From Pseudomonas putida (GTDB lineage: Bacteria; Pseudomonadota; Gammaproteobacteria; Pseudomonadales; Pseudomonadaceae), in contig NZ_JANHLD010000001.1 in NCBI RefSeq assembly GCF_028682455.1, positions 1,364,001-1,428,000 of the forward strand: DNA of 64,000 nt, given 5' to 3'. Below are positions 45,074 through 53,128 of this stretch, one piece after another. The notes beneath the pieces were generated by a model. It worked only from the letters and a program-made list of their open reading frames with translations, had not been told where the DNA came from and did no database searches. Positions within the stretch are counted from its first letter, which is position 1, and every line of letters starts with the position of its first letter. Position numbers and translations under genes: made by a program.

Positions 45074-46140
45074 GGAGCCTCCTGGCAGGCGTGTGCATTG
45101 GTAATGGTGGGCAAGTGGTTTGGGATGGGCTGCGTATACAGGGCTCCCATTTTGATTAGTCTCCCTTTGATTACATCCACCCAATGCTTCGGTTCATGCA
45201 GGCGGACGCTCTCTCCCAGCCCAAACACCCACCAGAGCGTTTCCTGATCGTCCGGCACCTTGGCGTGCAGGCGTTGCCAATCGCTGCCTGGCAACGGCTT
45301 CAGGCTTTGCTTGGGGCTAAGCGGGGTTTCATTCAGCAGCCAGGCGATCTGTGGGGATACGTCGGCGATCAGTTCGTGGTGTTCGATCGGGCCGGGACTG
45401 TTGAAACCGCCGCTCTGGATGTAATGATCGATCTCGAAGTCGGGTTGTTCGCGGGTCGGCGCATCGAGGCACGCTGCCTGCTGGATGCGGTGCAGGGCGA
45501 ATTGGCGAACGTCTGTGTAACCTTCGACAGTACCGATCAGGTAGCTGACGGAGTGGCGCGAGATCATGCCGGCGGGGTGTATGCGTAGGGTCTTGTACTC
45601 GCTCTTGCTGCGGCTTAGGTAGACGATCTCCAGTTGCCGCGTTTCCAACAGGGAGGTCGCCACCTGGGACCAGATGGCCGCGTCCACTTCGGCGGGTTGG
45701 AGCGCCTTGCCGTTAGGCAGGGTGCGCACGCGTCTGGCCCAGTGCGCCAGGTTGTTATGTTCCAGCCCTTGGAGTTGCCGGTGCGCCAGGTCGAAGTGGT
45801 GCGCTAGCAGGCTCAGCACACTGGGTGGTAGCAGCTTACTCAGGTGGCTTTCGGCGAGGACGAAGGCCAGTGCTGTGGGGGTGTCCAGCGCCGGAAAGTC
45901 GAATTGTGGAGTGTCCTTGGGAAAGCTCCAGAGATAGGGCCGTTGGCTTTCGTCACAGAGCAGTGGAAAGTCCAGGGCGAGGCGGCCGATGAGGTCCCGT
46001 TGCAAGGTTCGACGGTCGATGTCGAAATTCTCGGCTTTGAGTCTTTGCAGCAGTTCGGTGGTGGAAATGCTCTTGGGCGCGCGCGGGATAAGGCGCAGCA
46101 GGGCCAGGTGCCTGAACAGCCTGTCTTTGGGATCTGACAT
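45070..46140 (-). CDS. WYL-domain transcriptional regulator heading the membrane-protein operon
   Basis: This 356-aa protein has an N-terminal winged helix (RAPKSISTTELLQRLKAENFDIDRRTLQRDL, about residue 20-50), a WYL domain (about 150-230, with QLEIVYLSRSKSEYKTLRIHPAGMISRHSVSYLIGTV) and a WCX C-terminal extension (about 270-340). Its stop overlaps the start of the 521-aa membrane protein gene by 4 bp, so regulator and effector are co-made. It differs clearly from the shorter WYL protein at 36334. Confidence 0.88.
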   Translation of the reverse strand: MSDPKDRLFRHLALLRLIPRAPKSISTTELLQRLKAENFDIDRRTLQRDLIGRLALDFPLLCDESQRPYLWSFPKDTPQFDFPALDTPTALAFVLAESHLSKLLPPSVLSLLAHHFDLAHRQLQGLEHNNLAHWARRVRTLPNGKALQPAEVDAAIWSQVATSLLETRQLEIVYLSRSKSEYKTLRIHPAGMISRHSVSYLIGTVEGYTDVRQFALHRIQQAACLDAPTREQPDFEIDHYIQSGGFNSPGPIEHHELIADVSPQIAWLLNETPLSPKQSLKPLPGSDWQRLHAKVPDDQETLWWVFGLGESVRLHEPKHWVDVIKGRLIKMGALYTQPIPNHLPTITNAHACQEAP

Positions 46141-46266
46141 GAGGGAGCTGTACTCGAATCAACCTTGATGGTTCGCTGGCGTCACATATCTGGCGAACAT
46201 TCCATTTAATGGCTTTTTAACACTATTGGTTCTGCTCGCCAAGAGCGGATGGCCGTAGCCTTATGT

Positions 46267-46404
46267 CTACTCAGCCCCGCTCGAAGGTCTGCTACGGAAT
46301 TTTTCGCGGTCCAGCTCCTTCTTCAGTTCATCAATCGCCTGGCTTTTCTTCATCACCACAGCACCGACTACCAATCCAATTGCAAAGCAGATCAACTCTT
46401 TCAT
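46267..46404 (-). CDS. Micro-membrane protein (45 aa)
   Basis: Reading the minus strand from ATG 46404 gives MKELICFAIGLVVGAVVMKK (membrane helix) then a charged coil SQAIDELKKELDREKF and stop at 46267. A strong GAGGAG ribosome site lies 6 bases before ATG. It lies upstream of the WYL operon in the same direction. Its layout (one helix plus coil) resembles the 85-aa protein at 37326. Confidence 0.6.
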   Translation of the reverse strand: MKELICFAIGLVVGAVVMKKSQAIDELKKELDREKFRSRPSSGAE

Positions 46405-46494
46405 GGGGAACTCCTCGCTGGTTGACTGGGATGTTGAGGGCTATCTTCCACCAGCCATGCGACATTCTGTGTCGTTTGCTGCATGGCGCTGTAC

Positions 46495-46722
46495 CTAATC
46501 GACAGCGGCTGTGTGGCGCTCCTCTTCACTTGGTACACCTCTAGAACTCGCCACCTCCGGGAATGAGCCCAGGCCCATTTCCCTGCGACGGCCTGCCAGT
46601 TGGAAACGAAGCAGCCAAGATTTGCGCCCGGTAGGTTTGACGACCAAGCGAAGCCCATCACCATCATCATAGGTGCCGGGTTCGGTCAGGTTTTCGACTT
46701 GTTTCGGATTTAGCTTACCCAT
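46495..46722 (-). pseudogene. Truncated tyrosine recombinase (island integrase remnant)
   Basis: The N-terminus MGKLNPKQVENLTEPGTYDD then RLVVKPTGRKSWLLRFQLAGRR and MGLGSFPEV is the DUF4102 arm-binding domain of CP4-57-type island integrases. Homology stops after about 58 codons and the frame runs into unrelated residues, so the core-binding and catalytic domains are gone. It points away from the right island end, as expected for an att-proximal integrase. Confidence 0.85.
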
Positions 46723-47110
46723 TGGATTTCCCCTGTCGTCCCTTTTGTCCCCCCACTTGTCCCCCACCTCATCGTCGGATGAGGTCAGATGGCGTTGAAC
46801 ACCATCGGACAGGGGAACGCCTCAAACGCCCGTGATAGCTAGGCTATCGGCAGGATCATCGGATGGGATAGGATTATTTTGGACAATTAAAAAGCCGGCT
46901 TGTGGCCGGCTTCTCGGGGACGGCCTTGGCTAATTTTTGGTAAGCCGCAACCGCCTTCAAAACGTTGTCCGGTGCTGGGACCGGTACGGCGGACAAGCTG
47001 TGTGTCGTCTCGCCGGGCCCCTGGGCGTGCATGGCAAGCCGGGGGCGAAATGTGCGGCGTAGCATACTGGGAATGAGCCGCAATGCCCAGCAAAAAATCA
47101 ATGCGCCCGC
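46723..47110. other. Right island junction, no clear gene
   Basis: The 388-bp stretch holds the integrase leader with GTCCCCCCACTTGTCCCCCAC (46748-46768), an AT-rich patch near 46860-46890 and the right repeat. Downstream of the repeat, a minus-strand frame ending ...AAYQKLAKAVPEKP runs across the junction from about 47100, but it lacks a convincing start and may be a chance ORF or a chromosomal gene remnant cut by integration. Confidence 0.4.
46886..46912. repeat. Right island direct repeat (attR)
   Basis: Identical over 27 bp to 35587-35613, including the terminator-like stem. Flanking bases differ on both sides, which defines the repeat limits. Confidence 0.8.
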
Positions 47111-47821
47111 TCAATCCGGGCGGCTGTCGCGTAGATGCGCCCACCAGAATACCCAGCCGAGCACGGTCAGTTTCTGGCTTTTGAGCTGGGCCGGGCTGTA
47201 GGTTTCGGTGGGGTGCTCGTCGCTGTTGTGGCTGTGCAGGCGCAGGGCGCCGCTGGGTTGCTGGCTGAGGCTGTGGATGCGCACGCGGCCGTTGTGCAGC
47301 AAGGCGTAGATCTCACCCTCCACCACGTGGGTGAGGCCGCAATCGACTGCCAGGCTGGTGCCGCGAGGCAGCAAGGGGCTCATGTTGGAGCCGGGCATGC
47401 TCAGGCACAGGGCCAGGTTAGGGTCGACGCCCAGGCTGTCGAGGGCGCGTATGGGCAGGCGCAGGTAGCGGTCGGCGATAGGCTTCAGTTGTTTGGCCTG
47501 GATGCTGAAAAACGGCAGCTGGATGTCGTCGTGACTGTGGGCCGCGAGCAAGCTCGGGGGTACGGGCTCGGTATCGGCTGCGCGTGGCGCGGCATTCAAG
47601 CGGGGCAGGGGGTTGGGGTGCTTGGGACCTTCGCCGGTGCGTAGCCATCGGCTGCGTACGCAGAGCAGGTCGGCAATCTCGTCCAGGCGAGCGAAGGGGA
47701 CTCCACGTTTGAACCAGTTGTTGACGTGCTGCGGAGTCACTTTGCGCTGTGCGGCAAAGTCGGAAGGGGTCAGGTTGCACTCGTTCAGGAGCGCTTTGAG
47801 ACGATCACCGGATGTATTCAT
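47111..47821 (-). CDS. LexA/CI-like repressor, S24 fold with altered catalytic residues
   Basis: The 236-aa protein has an N-terminal HTH (TPSDFAAQRKVTPQHVNNWFKRG, about residue 17-39) and a C-terminal S24-peptidase-like domain (LALCLSMPGSNMSPLLPRGTSLAVD, about 148-172). In cleavable relatives the motif is G-D-S-M; here it reads G-S-N-M, and the usual Lys position appears as RVRIHSL. Self-cleavage is therefore doubtful. ATG 47821 gives the standard start. Likely an XRE/S24 regulator of a prophage-like or SOS-linked target. Confidence 0.78.
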   Translation of the reverse strand: MNTSGDRLKALLNECNLTPSDFAAQRKVTPQHVNNWFKRGVPFARLDEIADLLCVRSRWLRTGEGPKHPNPLPRLNAAPRAADTEPVPPSLLAAHSHDDIQLPFFSIQAKQLKPIADRYLRLPIRALDSLGVDPNLALCLSMPGSNMSPLLPRGTSLAVDCGLTHVVEGEIYALLHNGRVRIHSLSQQPSGALRLHSHNSDEHPTETYSPAQLKSQKLTVLGWVFWWAHLRDSRPD

Positions 47822-47943
47822 GGTGCCCGAGTGTAGTGGGCGTGCCTGGCTCGGGAAATAAACATGAAGTTCATTTTCGAGGCCCGAAAATGGCAGGTTT
47901 ACAGGCATTGCCTTAGGGCGCTGTAGGACTAGTTCCCAAAAAG

Positions 47944-47973
47944 CAAGAAGCCCCGCAATGGCGGGGCTTCTTG
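47944..47973 (-). terminator. Strong terminator after ppa
   Basis: A 13-bp perfect stem CAAGAAGCCCCGC/GCGGGGCTTCTTG with a four-base loop, 12 bp after the ppa stop. Being symmetrical with A/T flanks, it may work in both directions. Confidence 0.85.
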
Positions 47974-47985
47974 TTGGACGCTTGC

Positions 47986-48513
47986 TTAGCCTTTGTAGGC
48001 AGCAACCGACTTGGTGATCGCGGCGCGAGCGGCGTCAGCGCCATCCCAGCCTTCGATCTTGACCCACTTGCCCTTCTCCAGATCCTTGTAGTTGGCGAAG
48101 AAGTGCTCGATCTGCTGGATCAGCAGTGCTGGCAGGTCGGTGTACTCTTTGACGTCGACGTACAGCTGCGACAGCTTGTCGTGCGGTACGGCGATGACCT
48201 TGGCGTCGCCGCCGCCGTCGTCGGTCATGTTCAGGATGCCGACCGGACGGGCACGGATGACCGAGCCAGGAGCAACCGGGTACGGGGTCACGACCAGCAC
48301 GTCGAGGGGATCACCGTCGTCGGCCAGGGTGTTCGGGATGTAGCCGTAGTTGGCCGGGTAGAACATCGGGGTGGCCATGAAGCGGTCAACGAACAGGCAG
48401 TCGCTGTCCTTGTCGATCTCGTACTTGATCGGCGCGTGGTTGGCTGGAATCTCGATGGCGACGTAGATGTCGTTCGGCAGGTCTTTGCCAGCCGGAATCT
48501 TGCTGTAGCTCAT
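47986..48513 (-). CDS. ppa: Inorganic pyrophosphatase
   Basis: This 175-aa family I enzyme hydrolyses pyrophosphate. Signature [16 protein letters not shown] (about residue 21-36), [22 protein letters not shown] (Mg-binding aspartates, about 53-74) and the later [17 protein letters not shown] match PpaA. Codon use and a clean terminator suggest high expression. Confidence 0.97.
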   Translation of the reverse strand: MSYSKIPAGKDLPNDIYVAIEIPANHAPIKYEIDKDSDCLFVDRFMATPMFYPANYGYIPNTLADDGDPLDVLVVTPYPVAPGSVIRARPVGILNMTDDGGGDAKVIAVPHDKLSQLYVDVKEYTDLPALLIQQIEHFFANYKDLEKGKWVKIEGWDGADAARAAITKSVAAYKG

Positions 48514-48604
48514 TGGGCAGTGCCCCCATGTTTGGCCAAAAATTGGGCGCGATTATAGGCACATTCCGCCGAGCTTGCCACGTTCGCCCGGATGTCCGGC
48601 TGTG

Positions 48605-49420
48605 TCAGTCCGGCGCCAGCTGGTAGTGGAGGTGATCGCGCTGCAATAACTGCAGGCGCGCCAGTGGATCCTGGCGATAGAAACCGCGCAGCTGCTGGTA
48701 TACCGCCGGGTAGGCTGTGTTGAGCAGGTCCGGGGCGCTGAAGAAATACTCGCTGGTAACGGCGAAGAATTCGGCCGGGTTTTCTGCGGCGTAGGGGTCG
48801 ATGGCGGTCTCGACGTCAGGGTTGCGGTCGAGTTGGCGGTTGAGGTCGTCGTAGGCGTCCTGCATGGCCTGGGCCCAGTCGCTGATGCGCATGTCACTGT
48901 GCAGGGGCGGCAGGCCGTTGGCGTCGCCGTTGAGCATGTCGAGCTTGTGGGCAAGCTCGTGGATGACCAGGTTGTAGCCCTCCCAGCCGCCGCTCGCCAA
49001 CACACCCGGCCAGGCCAGAATGACCGGGCCCTGTTGCCAGGCTTCGCCGCTGTGCTCGCCGTCCCACTCGTGCTCGATGCCGCTGGCGTCGCGATGGCGC
49101 TGAGGGCTGAGGAAGTCGTCGGGGTAGAGGATGATCTCGTGAAAGCCCTGATACCAGTTCAGTTCACCCAGGTGCAGCAGCGGCAATTGCGCTTGCGCGG
49201 CGAGGAACAGGCGTTGCTCGCCGTCGAGCGCTACCCCGGGTAGGGGGCTAAGGTGCTTTTCGTCGAGGAACAGCACGCAGGCTTCAAGCAGCCAACGGTC
49301 TTCGGCGGCACTTAGGCCGTCGAGGATCGGCAGGCGCTCGCGAACCCGCTGCCAGCGCTGCGGGTCAACGGGGTGGCGAGCCAGGGTGCGGCGGCGACGC
49401 CAGGCGCTGAGAGACCACAT
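48605..49420 (-). CDS. mtfA: Zinc-dependent peptidase, MtfA family
   Basis: This 271-aa protein has the M90/MtfA zinc motif NLVIHELAHKLDMLNGDANG (HExxH-like HELAH, about residue 151-155) and a downstream Glu in PAEFFAVTSEYFF (about 210). In E. coli MtfA titrates the Mlc repressor; targets in Pseudomonas are unknown. It lies 8 bp after the DedA gene stop in the same direction. Confidence 0.9.
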   Translation of the reverse strand: MWSLSAWRRRRTLARHPVDPQRWQRVRERLPILDGLSAAEDRWLLEACVLFLDEKHLSPLPGVALDGEQRLFLAAQAQLPLLHLGELNWYQGFHEIILYPDDFLSPQRHRDASGIEHEWDGEHSGEAWQQGPVILAWPGVLASGGWEGYNLVIHELAHKLDMLNGDANGLPPLHSDMRISDWAQAMQDAYDDLNRQLDRNPDVETAIDPYAAENPAEFFAVTSEYFFSAPDLLNTAYPAVYQQLRGFYRQDPLARLQLLQRDHLHYQLAPD

Positions 49421-49428
49421 GGCCTGGC

Positions 49429-50076
49429 TTAGTTGACCTTGGCGGTGCGGTGCAGTCGGCTGCGCACCAGGCCGATGATCATCGGCACGAGGGACAGGAT
49501 GATGATGGCCACGATCATCAGCGACAGGTTCTGCTTGATGAACGGCACGTTGCCGAAGAAGTAGCCCAGGGTCACCAGGCCACCCACCCAGAGCACGGTG
49601 CCGGCCACGCTGAAACCGAGGAAGCGTGGGTAGTGCATTTTCGCGATGCCGGCGACGAACGGTGCGAAAGTGCGCAGGATGGGCAGAAAGCGCGCCAGGG
49701 TGACGGTCTTGCCGCCATGGCGCTCATAGAATTCGTGGGTCTGCTGCAGGTAGTCGCGGCGGAATATCTTCGAGTTGGGATTGCGGAACAGGCGCTCGCC
49801 CGCTGTTCGACCAATCACGTAGTTGGTGCTGTCACCGAGGATGGCCGCCGCCATCAGCAGGCCGCCGAGTAGCACGGGGTCCATGCCGCCGCCCGCCGCA
49901 ACGGCACCGGCGATGAACAGAAGGGAATCACCGGGCAGGAACGGCATGACCACAAGGCCGGTTTCGCAAAAGATCACCAGGAACAGAATGGCGTAGATCC
50001 ACCCGCCGTAGTTGTTGACCAGCAAATCGAGATAGGCGTCGAGATGCAGGATAAGGTCCAGCGGGTTGAAGTCCAT
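49429..50076 (-). CDS. DedA-family membrane protein
   Basis: This 215-aa inner-membrane protein has the DedA signature FCETGLVVMPFLPGDSLLFIAGA (about residue 37-59) and FRRDYLQQTHEFYERHGGKTVTLARFLPILRTFAPFVAG (about 100-138). DedA proteins act in membrane lipid flipping (undecaprenyl phosphate or phospholipid) and proton-dependent resistance. ATG 50076 gives MDFNPLDLIL, the natural start. Confidence 0.92.
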   Translation of the reverse strand: MDFNPLDLILHLDAYLDLLVNNYGGWIYAILFLVIFCETGLVVMPFLPGDSLLFIAGAVAAGGGMDPVLLGGLLMAAAILGDSTNYVIGRTAGERLFRNPNSKIFRRDYLQQTHEFYERHGGKTVTLARFLPILRTFAPFVAGIAKMHYPRFLGFSVAGTVLWVGGLVTLGYFFGNVPFIKQNLSLMIVAIIILSLVPMIIGLVRSRLHRTAKVN

Positions 50077-50243
50077 GTACAGCACCTGTGTTCTTGACCC
50101 GAGCGGCGGGCTGGTAATGACGGGTAATGCGTATGTGCAAGGTGGCATACCCAAGGGATGGGTAAAGTTTCACACATAATGGGGAGGCGCATTATACGGC
50201 GGCAACAAGAATGTGCCTGCGCAGTTTGTAGCGGCGGATTTCC

Positions 50244-50273
50244 AAAAAACGCTAGGCAGGCCTGGGGCCTGCC
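50244..50273 (-). terminator. Terminator after the GNAT gene
   Basis: GGCAGGCC/GGCCTGCC stem with a three-base loop, followed on the minus strand by GCGTTTTTT. It lies 12 bp after the acetyltransferase stop and insulates it from the DedA promoter region. Confidence 0.8.
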
Positions 50274-50284
50274 ATGAGGGGGCG

Positions 50285-50743
50285 TCAGTCTGTGTTGATG
50301 GGCAGGATGTAGCTCTTGAATTCGGTGTCTTCACGAAAGCCGATGGATTCGTAGGTTTTCATCGCCACTTCATTGTCGTTGCTGGTCGAGACCCGCATGC
50401 GCACGGCATTGGTGTCCTTGGCCATCTGCTTGGCCTCGCGCATCAGGTGGTCGGCCACCAACATGCGTCGGGAGTCTTCGGCCACGTAGATGTCGTTGAG
50501 GATCCACACGCGCTTGAGCGAAAGCGACGAAAAGCTCGGGTAAAGCTGGCAGAACCCCATCAACTTGTTGTCGTCATCATCCGGCAGGGCCAGATAGATC
50601 ACCGACTCGCCGCGCTCCAGGCGCTTTTTAAGGAATTTGCGCGAGGAGTCCGGGAAGGGCAGTTGCCCGTAGAACTCCCGGTATTTGACGAACAGTGGGG
50701 CAAGCAGGTCCAGATGTTCCAGGGTGGCTTTGATGATTCGCAT
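50285..50743 (-). CDS. GNAT-family N-acetyltransferase
   Basis: This 152-aa enzyme has the GNAT core: VWILNDIYVAEDSRRMLVADHLMREAKQMAKD (motif A, about residue 78-110; the usual Q/RxxGxG/A reads RRMLVA, so acetyl-CoA binding may be atypical) and NDNEVAMKTYESIGFREDTEF (motif B). Substrate unknown. Confidence 0.85.
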   Translation of the reverse strand: MRIIKATLEHLDLLAPLFVKYREFYGQLPFPDSSRKFLKKRLERGESVIYLALPDDDDNKLMGFCQLYPSFSSLSLKRVWILNDIYVAEDSRRMLVADHLMREAKQMAKDTNAVRMRVSTSNDNEVAMKTYESIGFREDTEFKSYILPINTD

Positions 50744-50846
50744 AAGCAGGCCTCAGGGTCCATGGGAGTGTGCGGCGAATCGCCGGCAGCCTTGGCAGAT
50801 GCTGCCTGAAGGCAATTAGAAAGTGCAATCTACGAACCCTGCGCTT

Positions 50847-51671
50847 TCACGTTTTGCCAAGCAGGAAGTTGCCTTTGCTGGGTGTGCCTGCTTCTGACTC
50901 GAGCGTGTGTAACTGCGCTTCGTCCTTCAGGTTCACGCCGGACAGCTGTCGCCGACACGCTTCGCGCATCAGGTACAGCAGGCGATGCGCCGCCATGCCG
51001 TAGCTCAGGCCTTCCAGGCGTACGTTTGAGATGCAGTTGCGGTAGGCGTCGGTCAGGCCGACCTTGGGGTTGTAGGTGAAATACAGCCCCAGGCTGTCGG
51101 GTGAGCTCAGGCCCGGGCGCTCGCCGATCAGGATCACGGTCATTTTCGCACCCAGCAGCTCGCCTACCTCGTCGGCTACCGCGACCCGGCCCTGTTCCAC
51201 CAGTACCACGGGCGAGGTGGACCAGCCGTCGGCAGCAGCTTGCTCTTCGAAACGTGCCAGAAACGGCATGGTGTGGCGGTGTACGGCCAGCGCCGAGAGG
51301 CCATCGGCAACCACGATGGCAAGGTCGACCCCACCCGGATTGGCCTGGGCATGCTCGCGCAGTTGCCGGGCCGAGTCCTCGTGGAGGCGTCGGCCCAGGT
51401 CGGGACGTTGCAGGTAGCTGTGGCGATCGGCGGCCGCGCTGTGCAGCAACAGGCTGTCGCGGCCGCGCTCATGCAGTTGGGCGCGCAGGCCCTGGTGATC
51501 GAAGGCCAGGTGCACGGCATCGCGTGCCTGGGCATGAGCGAACTGGAAATCCAGCTGGGCGCCGGTCGGCAGGCTGGTGCCGGTGCGTCCGAGGGCGATG
51601 CGCGCCGGGGTCAGGCGGCGCAGTTCCAGCCAGGGATTGGCGCTGTTGTCGTGTTGTGGAGTGTTGGCCAT
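50847..51671 (-). CDS. eutC: Ethanolamine ammonia-lyase small subunit
   Basis: This 274-aa subunit forms the adenosylcobalamin-dependent lyase with EutB, turning ethanolamine into acetaldehyde and ammonia. Motifs [32 protein letters not shown] (about residue 19-50), IVVADGLSA and [22 protein letters not shown] are conserved. It is 11 bp after eutB. B12 dependence fits the btuB/btuF genes elsewhere in the window. Confidence 0.97.
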   Translation of the reverse strand: MANTPQHDNSANPWLELRRLTPARIALGRTGTSLPTGAQLDFQFAHAQARDAVHLAFDHQGLRAQLHERGRDSLLLHSAAADRHSYLQRPDLGRRLHEDSARQLREHAQANPGGVDLAIVVADGLSALAVHRHTMPFLARFEEQAAADGWSTSPVVLVEQGRVAVADEVGELLGAKMTVILIGERPGLSSPDSLGLYFTYNPKVGLTDAYRNCISNVRLEGLSYGMAAHRLLYLMREACRRQLSGVNLKDEAQLHTLESEAGTPSKGNFLLGKT

Positions 51672-51682
51672 GTTCGACTCGC

Positions 51683-53077
51683 TTATCCCAGTTGCGCCAG
51701 GGCCTGGCGGAAGGCCGGTGGCAGGTTGTCACCAAAGCGGACCCGGCCATCGGCCTGGGTGAAGATGCCCATGCGCGCGAGCCAGGCTTCGAATTCCGGC
51801 GCCGGCTTCAAGCCCAGGGTCTGGCGGGCATACAGCGCGTCGTGGAAGGAGGTGGTCTGGTAGTTGAGCATGATGTCGTCGGAGCCGGGGATGCCCATGA
51901 TGAAGTTGATACCGGCAACCCCTAGCAGGGTCAGGAGCGTGTCCATGTCGTCCTGGTCGGCCTCGGCATGGTTGGTGTAGCAGATATCGCACCCCATGGG
52001 CACGCCCAGCAGCTTGCCGCAGAAGTGGTCCTCGAGGCCGGCGCGGATGATCTGCTTGCCGTTGTACAGGTACTCCGGGCCGATGAAGCCGACCACGGTG
52101 TTCACCAGGAACGGCTTGAAATGCCGGGCTACGGCGTAGGCGCGGGTTTCGCAGGTTTGCTGGTCGACGCCATGGTGGGCGTTGGCCGACAGGGCACTGC
52201 CCTGGCCGGTCTCGAAGTACATCAGGTTCTGCCCCAGGGTGCCGCGCTTGAGGCTCAGGCCTGCCTCGTAGCCTTCCTGCAGTACATTCAGATTGATACC
52301 GAAGCTGGCGTTGGCCGCCTCGGTACCGGCAATCGACTGGAACACCAGGTCCAGCGGCACGCCGCGGTTGATCGCTTCGATCGAGGTGGTCACGTGAGTG
52401 AGCACGCAGGCCTGGGTGGGAATGTCATAGCGCTGGATGATGGCGTCGAGCATTTCCAGCAGGGCGCAGATCGAGGCGATGCTGTCGGTGGCCGGGTTGA
52501 TGCCGATCATGGCATCGCCGTTGCCGTACAACAGGCCGTCAAGGATGCTCGCGGCGATACCGGCGGGCTCATCGGTGGGGTGGTTGGGTTGCAGGCGGGT
52601 CGACAAGCGCCCGCGCAGGCCCATGGTGCCGCGAAAACGGGTGACCACGCGGATCTTCTGGGCCACCAGGACCAGGTCCTGCACACGCATGATTTTCGAT
52701 ACTGCGGCGGCCATTTCCGGGGTCAGCCCCGGAGCCAGCGTGCGCAGGCTGTCTTCGTCGGCGGCTTCGCTCAATAGCCAGTCGCGCAGGCCGCCCACGG
52801 TCAGGTGGCTGACCGGGGCGAAGGCCTGGGCGTCATGGGTGTCGATGATCAGCCGGGTGACTTCATCCTCTTCGTAGGGGATCAGCGCTTCCGTCAAAAA
52901 ATGCTTGAGGGGGATGTCGGCCAACGCCATCTGCGCCGCGACCCGCTCACCGTCATTGCTGGCGGCCACCCCGGCGAGAAAGTCGCCCGAGCGGGCGGGG
53001 CTGGCCTTGGCCATGACCTCTTTGAGGCTGTCGAAGCGGTAGGTCTGCTGACCTGCCGTGTGTACAAAACTTGCCAT
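51683..53077 (-). CDS. eutB: Ethanolamine ammonia-lyase large subunit
   Basis: This 464-aa catalytic subunit has [38 protein letters not shown] (about residue 190-205) and [42 protein letters not shown] (about 365-407). No microcompartment shell genes are present, so acetaldehyde is handled by the linked dehydrogenase. ATG 53077 (MASFVHT) is the start; the in-frame extension upstream lacks support. Confidence 0.97.
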   Translation of the reverse strand: MASFVHTAGQQTYRFDSLKEVMAKASPARSGDFLAGVAASNDGERVAAQMALADIPLKHFLTEALIPYEEDEVTRLIIDTHDAQAFAPVSHLTVGGLRDWLLSEAADEDSLRTLAPGLTPEMAAAVSKIMRVQDLVLVAQKIRVVTRFRGTMGLRGRLSTRLQPNHPTDEPAGIAASILDGLLYGNGDAMIGINPATDSIASICALLEMLDAIIQRYDIPTQACVLTHVTTSIEAINRGVPLDLVFQSIAGTEAANASFGINLNVLQEGYEAGLSLKRGTLGQNLMYFETGQGSALSANAHHGVDQQTCETRAYAVARHFKPFLVNTVVGFIGPEYLYNGKQIIRAGLEDHFCGKLLGVPMGCDICYTNHAEADQDDMDTLLTLLGVAGINFIMGIPGSDDIMLNYQTTSFHDALYARQTLGLKPAPEFEAWLARMGIFTQADGRVRFGDNLPPAFRQALAQLG

Positions 53078-53128
53078 ACAGAATCTCCAGAACGCCGCAG
53101 GGCGGGCCTGCGGCGGAGGTGGCATCGA

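Larger units (their letters stand above)
35587..46912. mobile_element. Integrated genomic island (11.3 kb)
   Basis: Perfect 27-bp direct repeats bound the segment. Just inside each end lies a related GTCCCCCCA...TCCCCCAC motif, and an integrase remnant lies at the right end. Contents are accessory: a restriction-enzyme fragment, two WYL regulators, an ADP-ribosylglycohydrolase, a membrane-protein operon and an insertion sequence. Flanking genes are ordinary Pseudomonas metabolism. Because the integrase is truncated, the island is probably no longer self-mobile. Confidence 0.8.

Noticed and set aside
46874-47144. Two minus-strand short frames at the right island junction
   Set aside because: They start at TTG or lack a ribosome site and cross the att repeat; a remnant is possible but cannot be supported.
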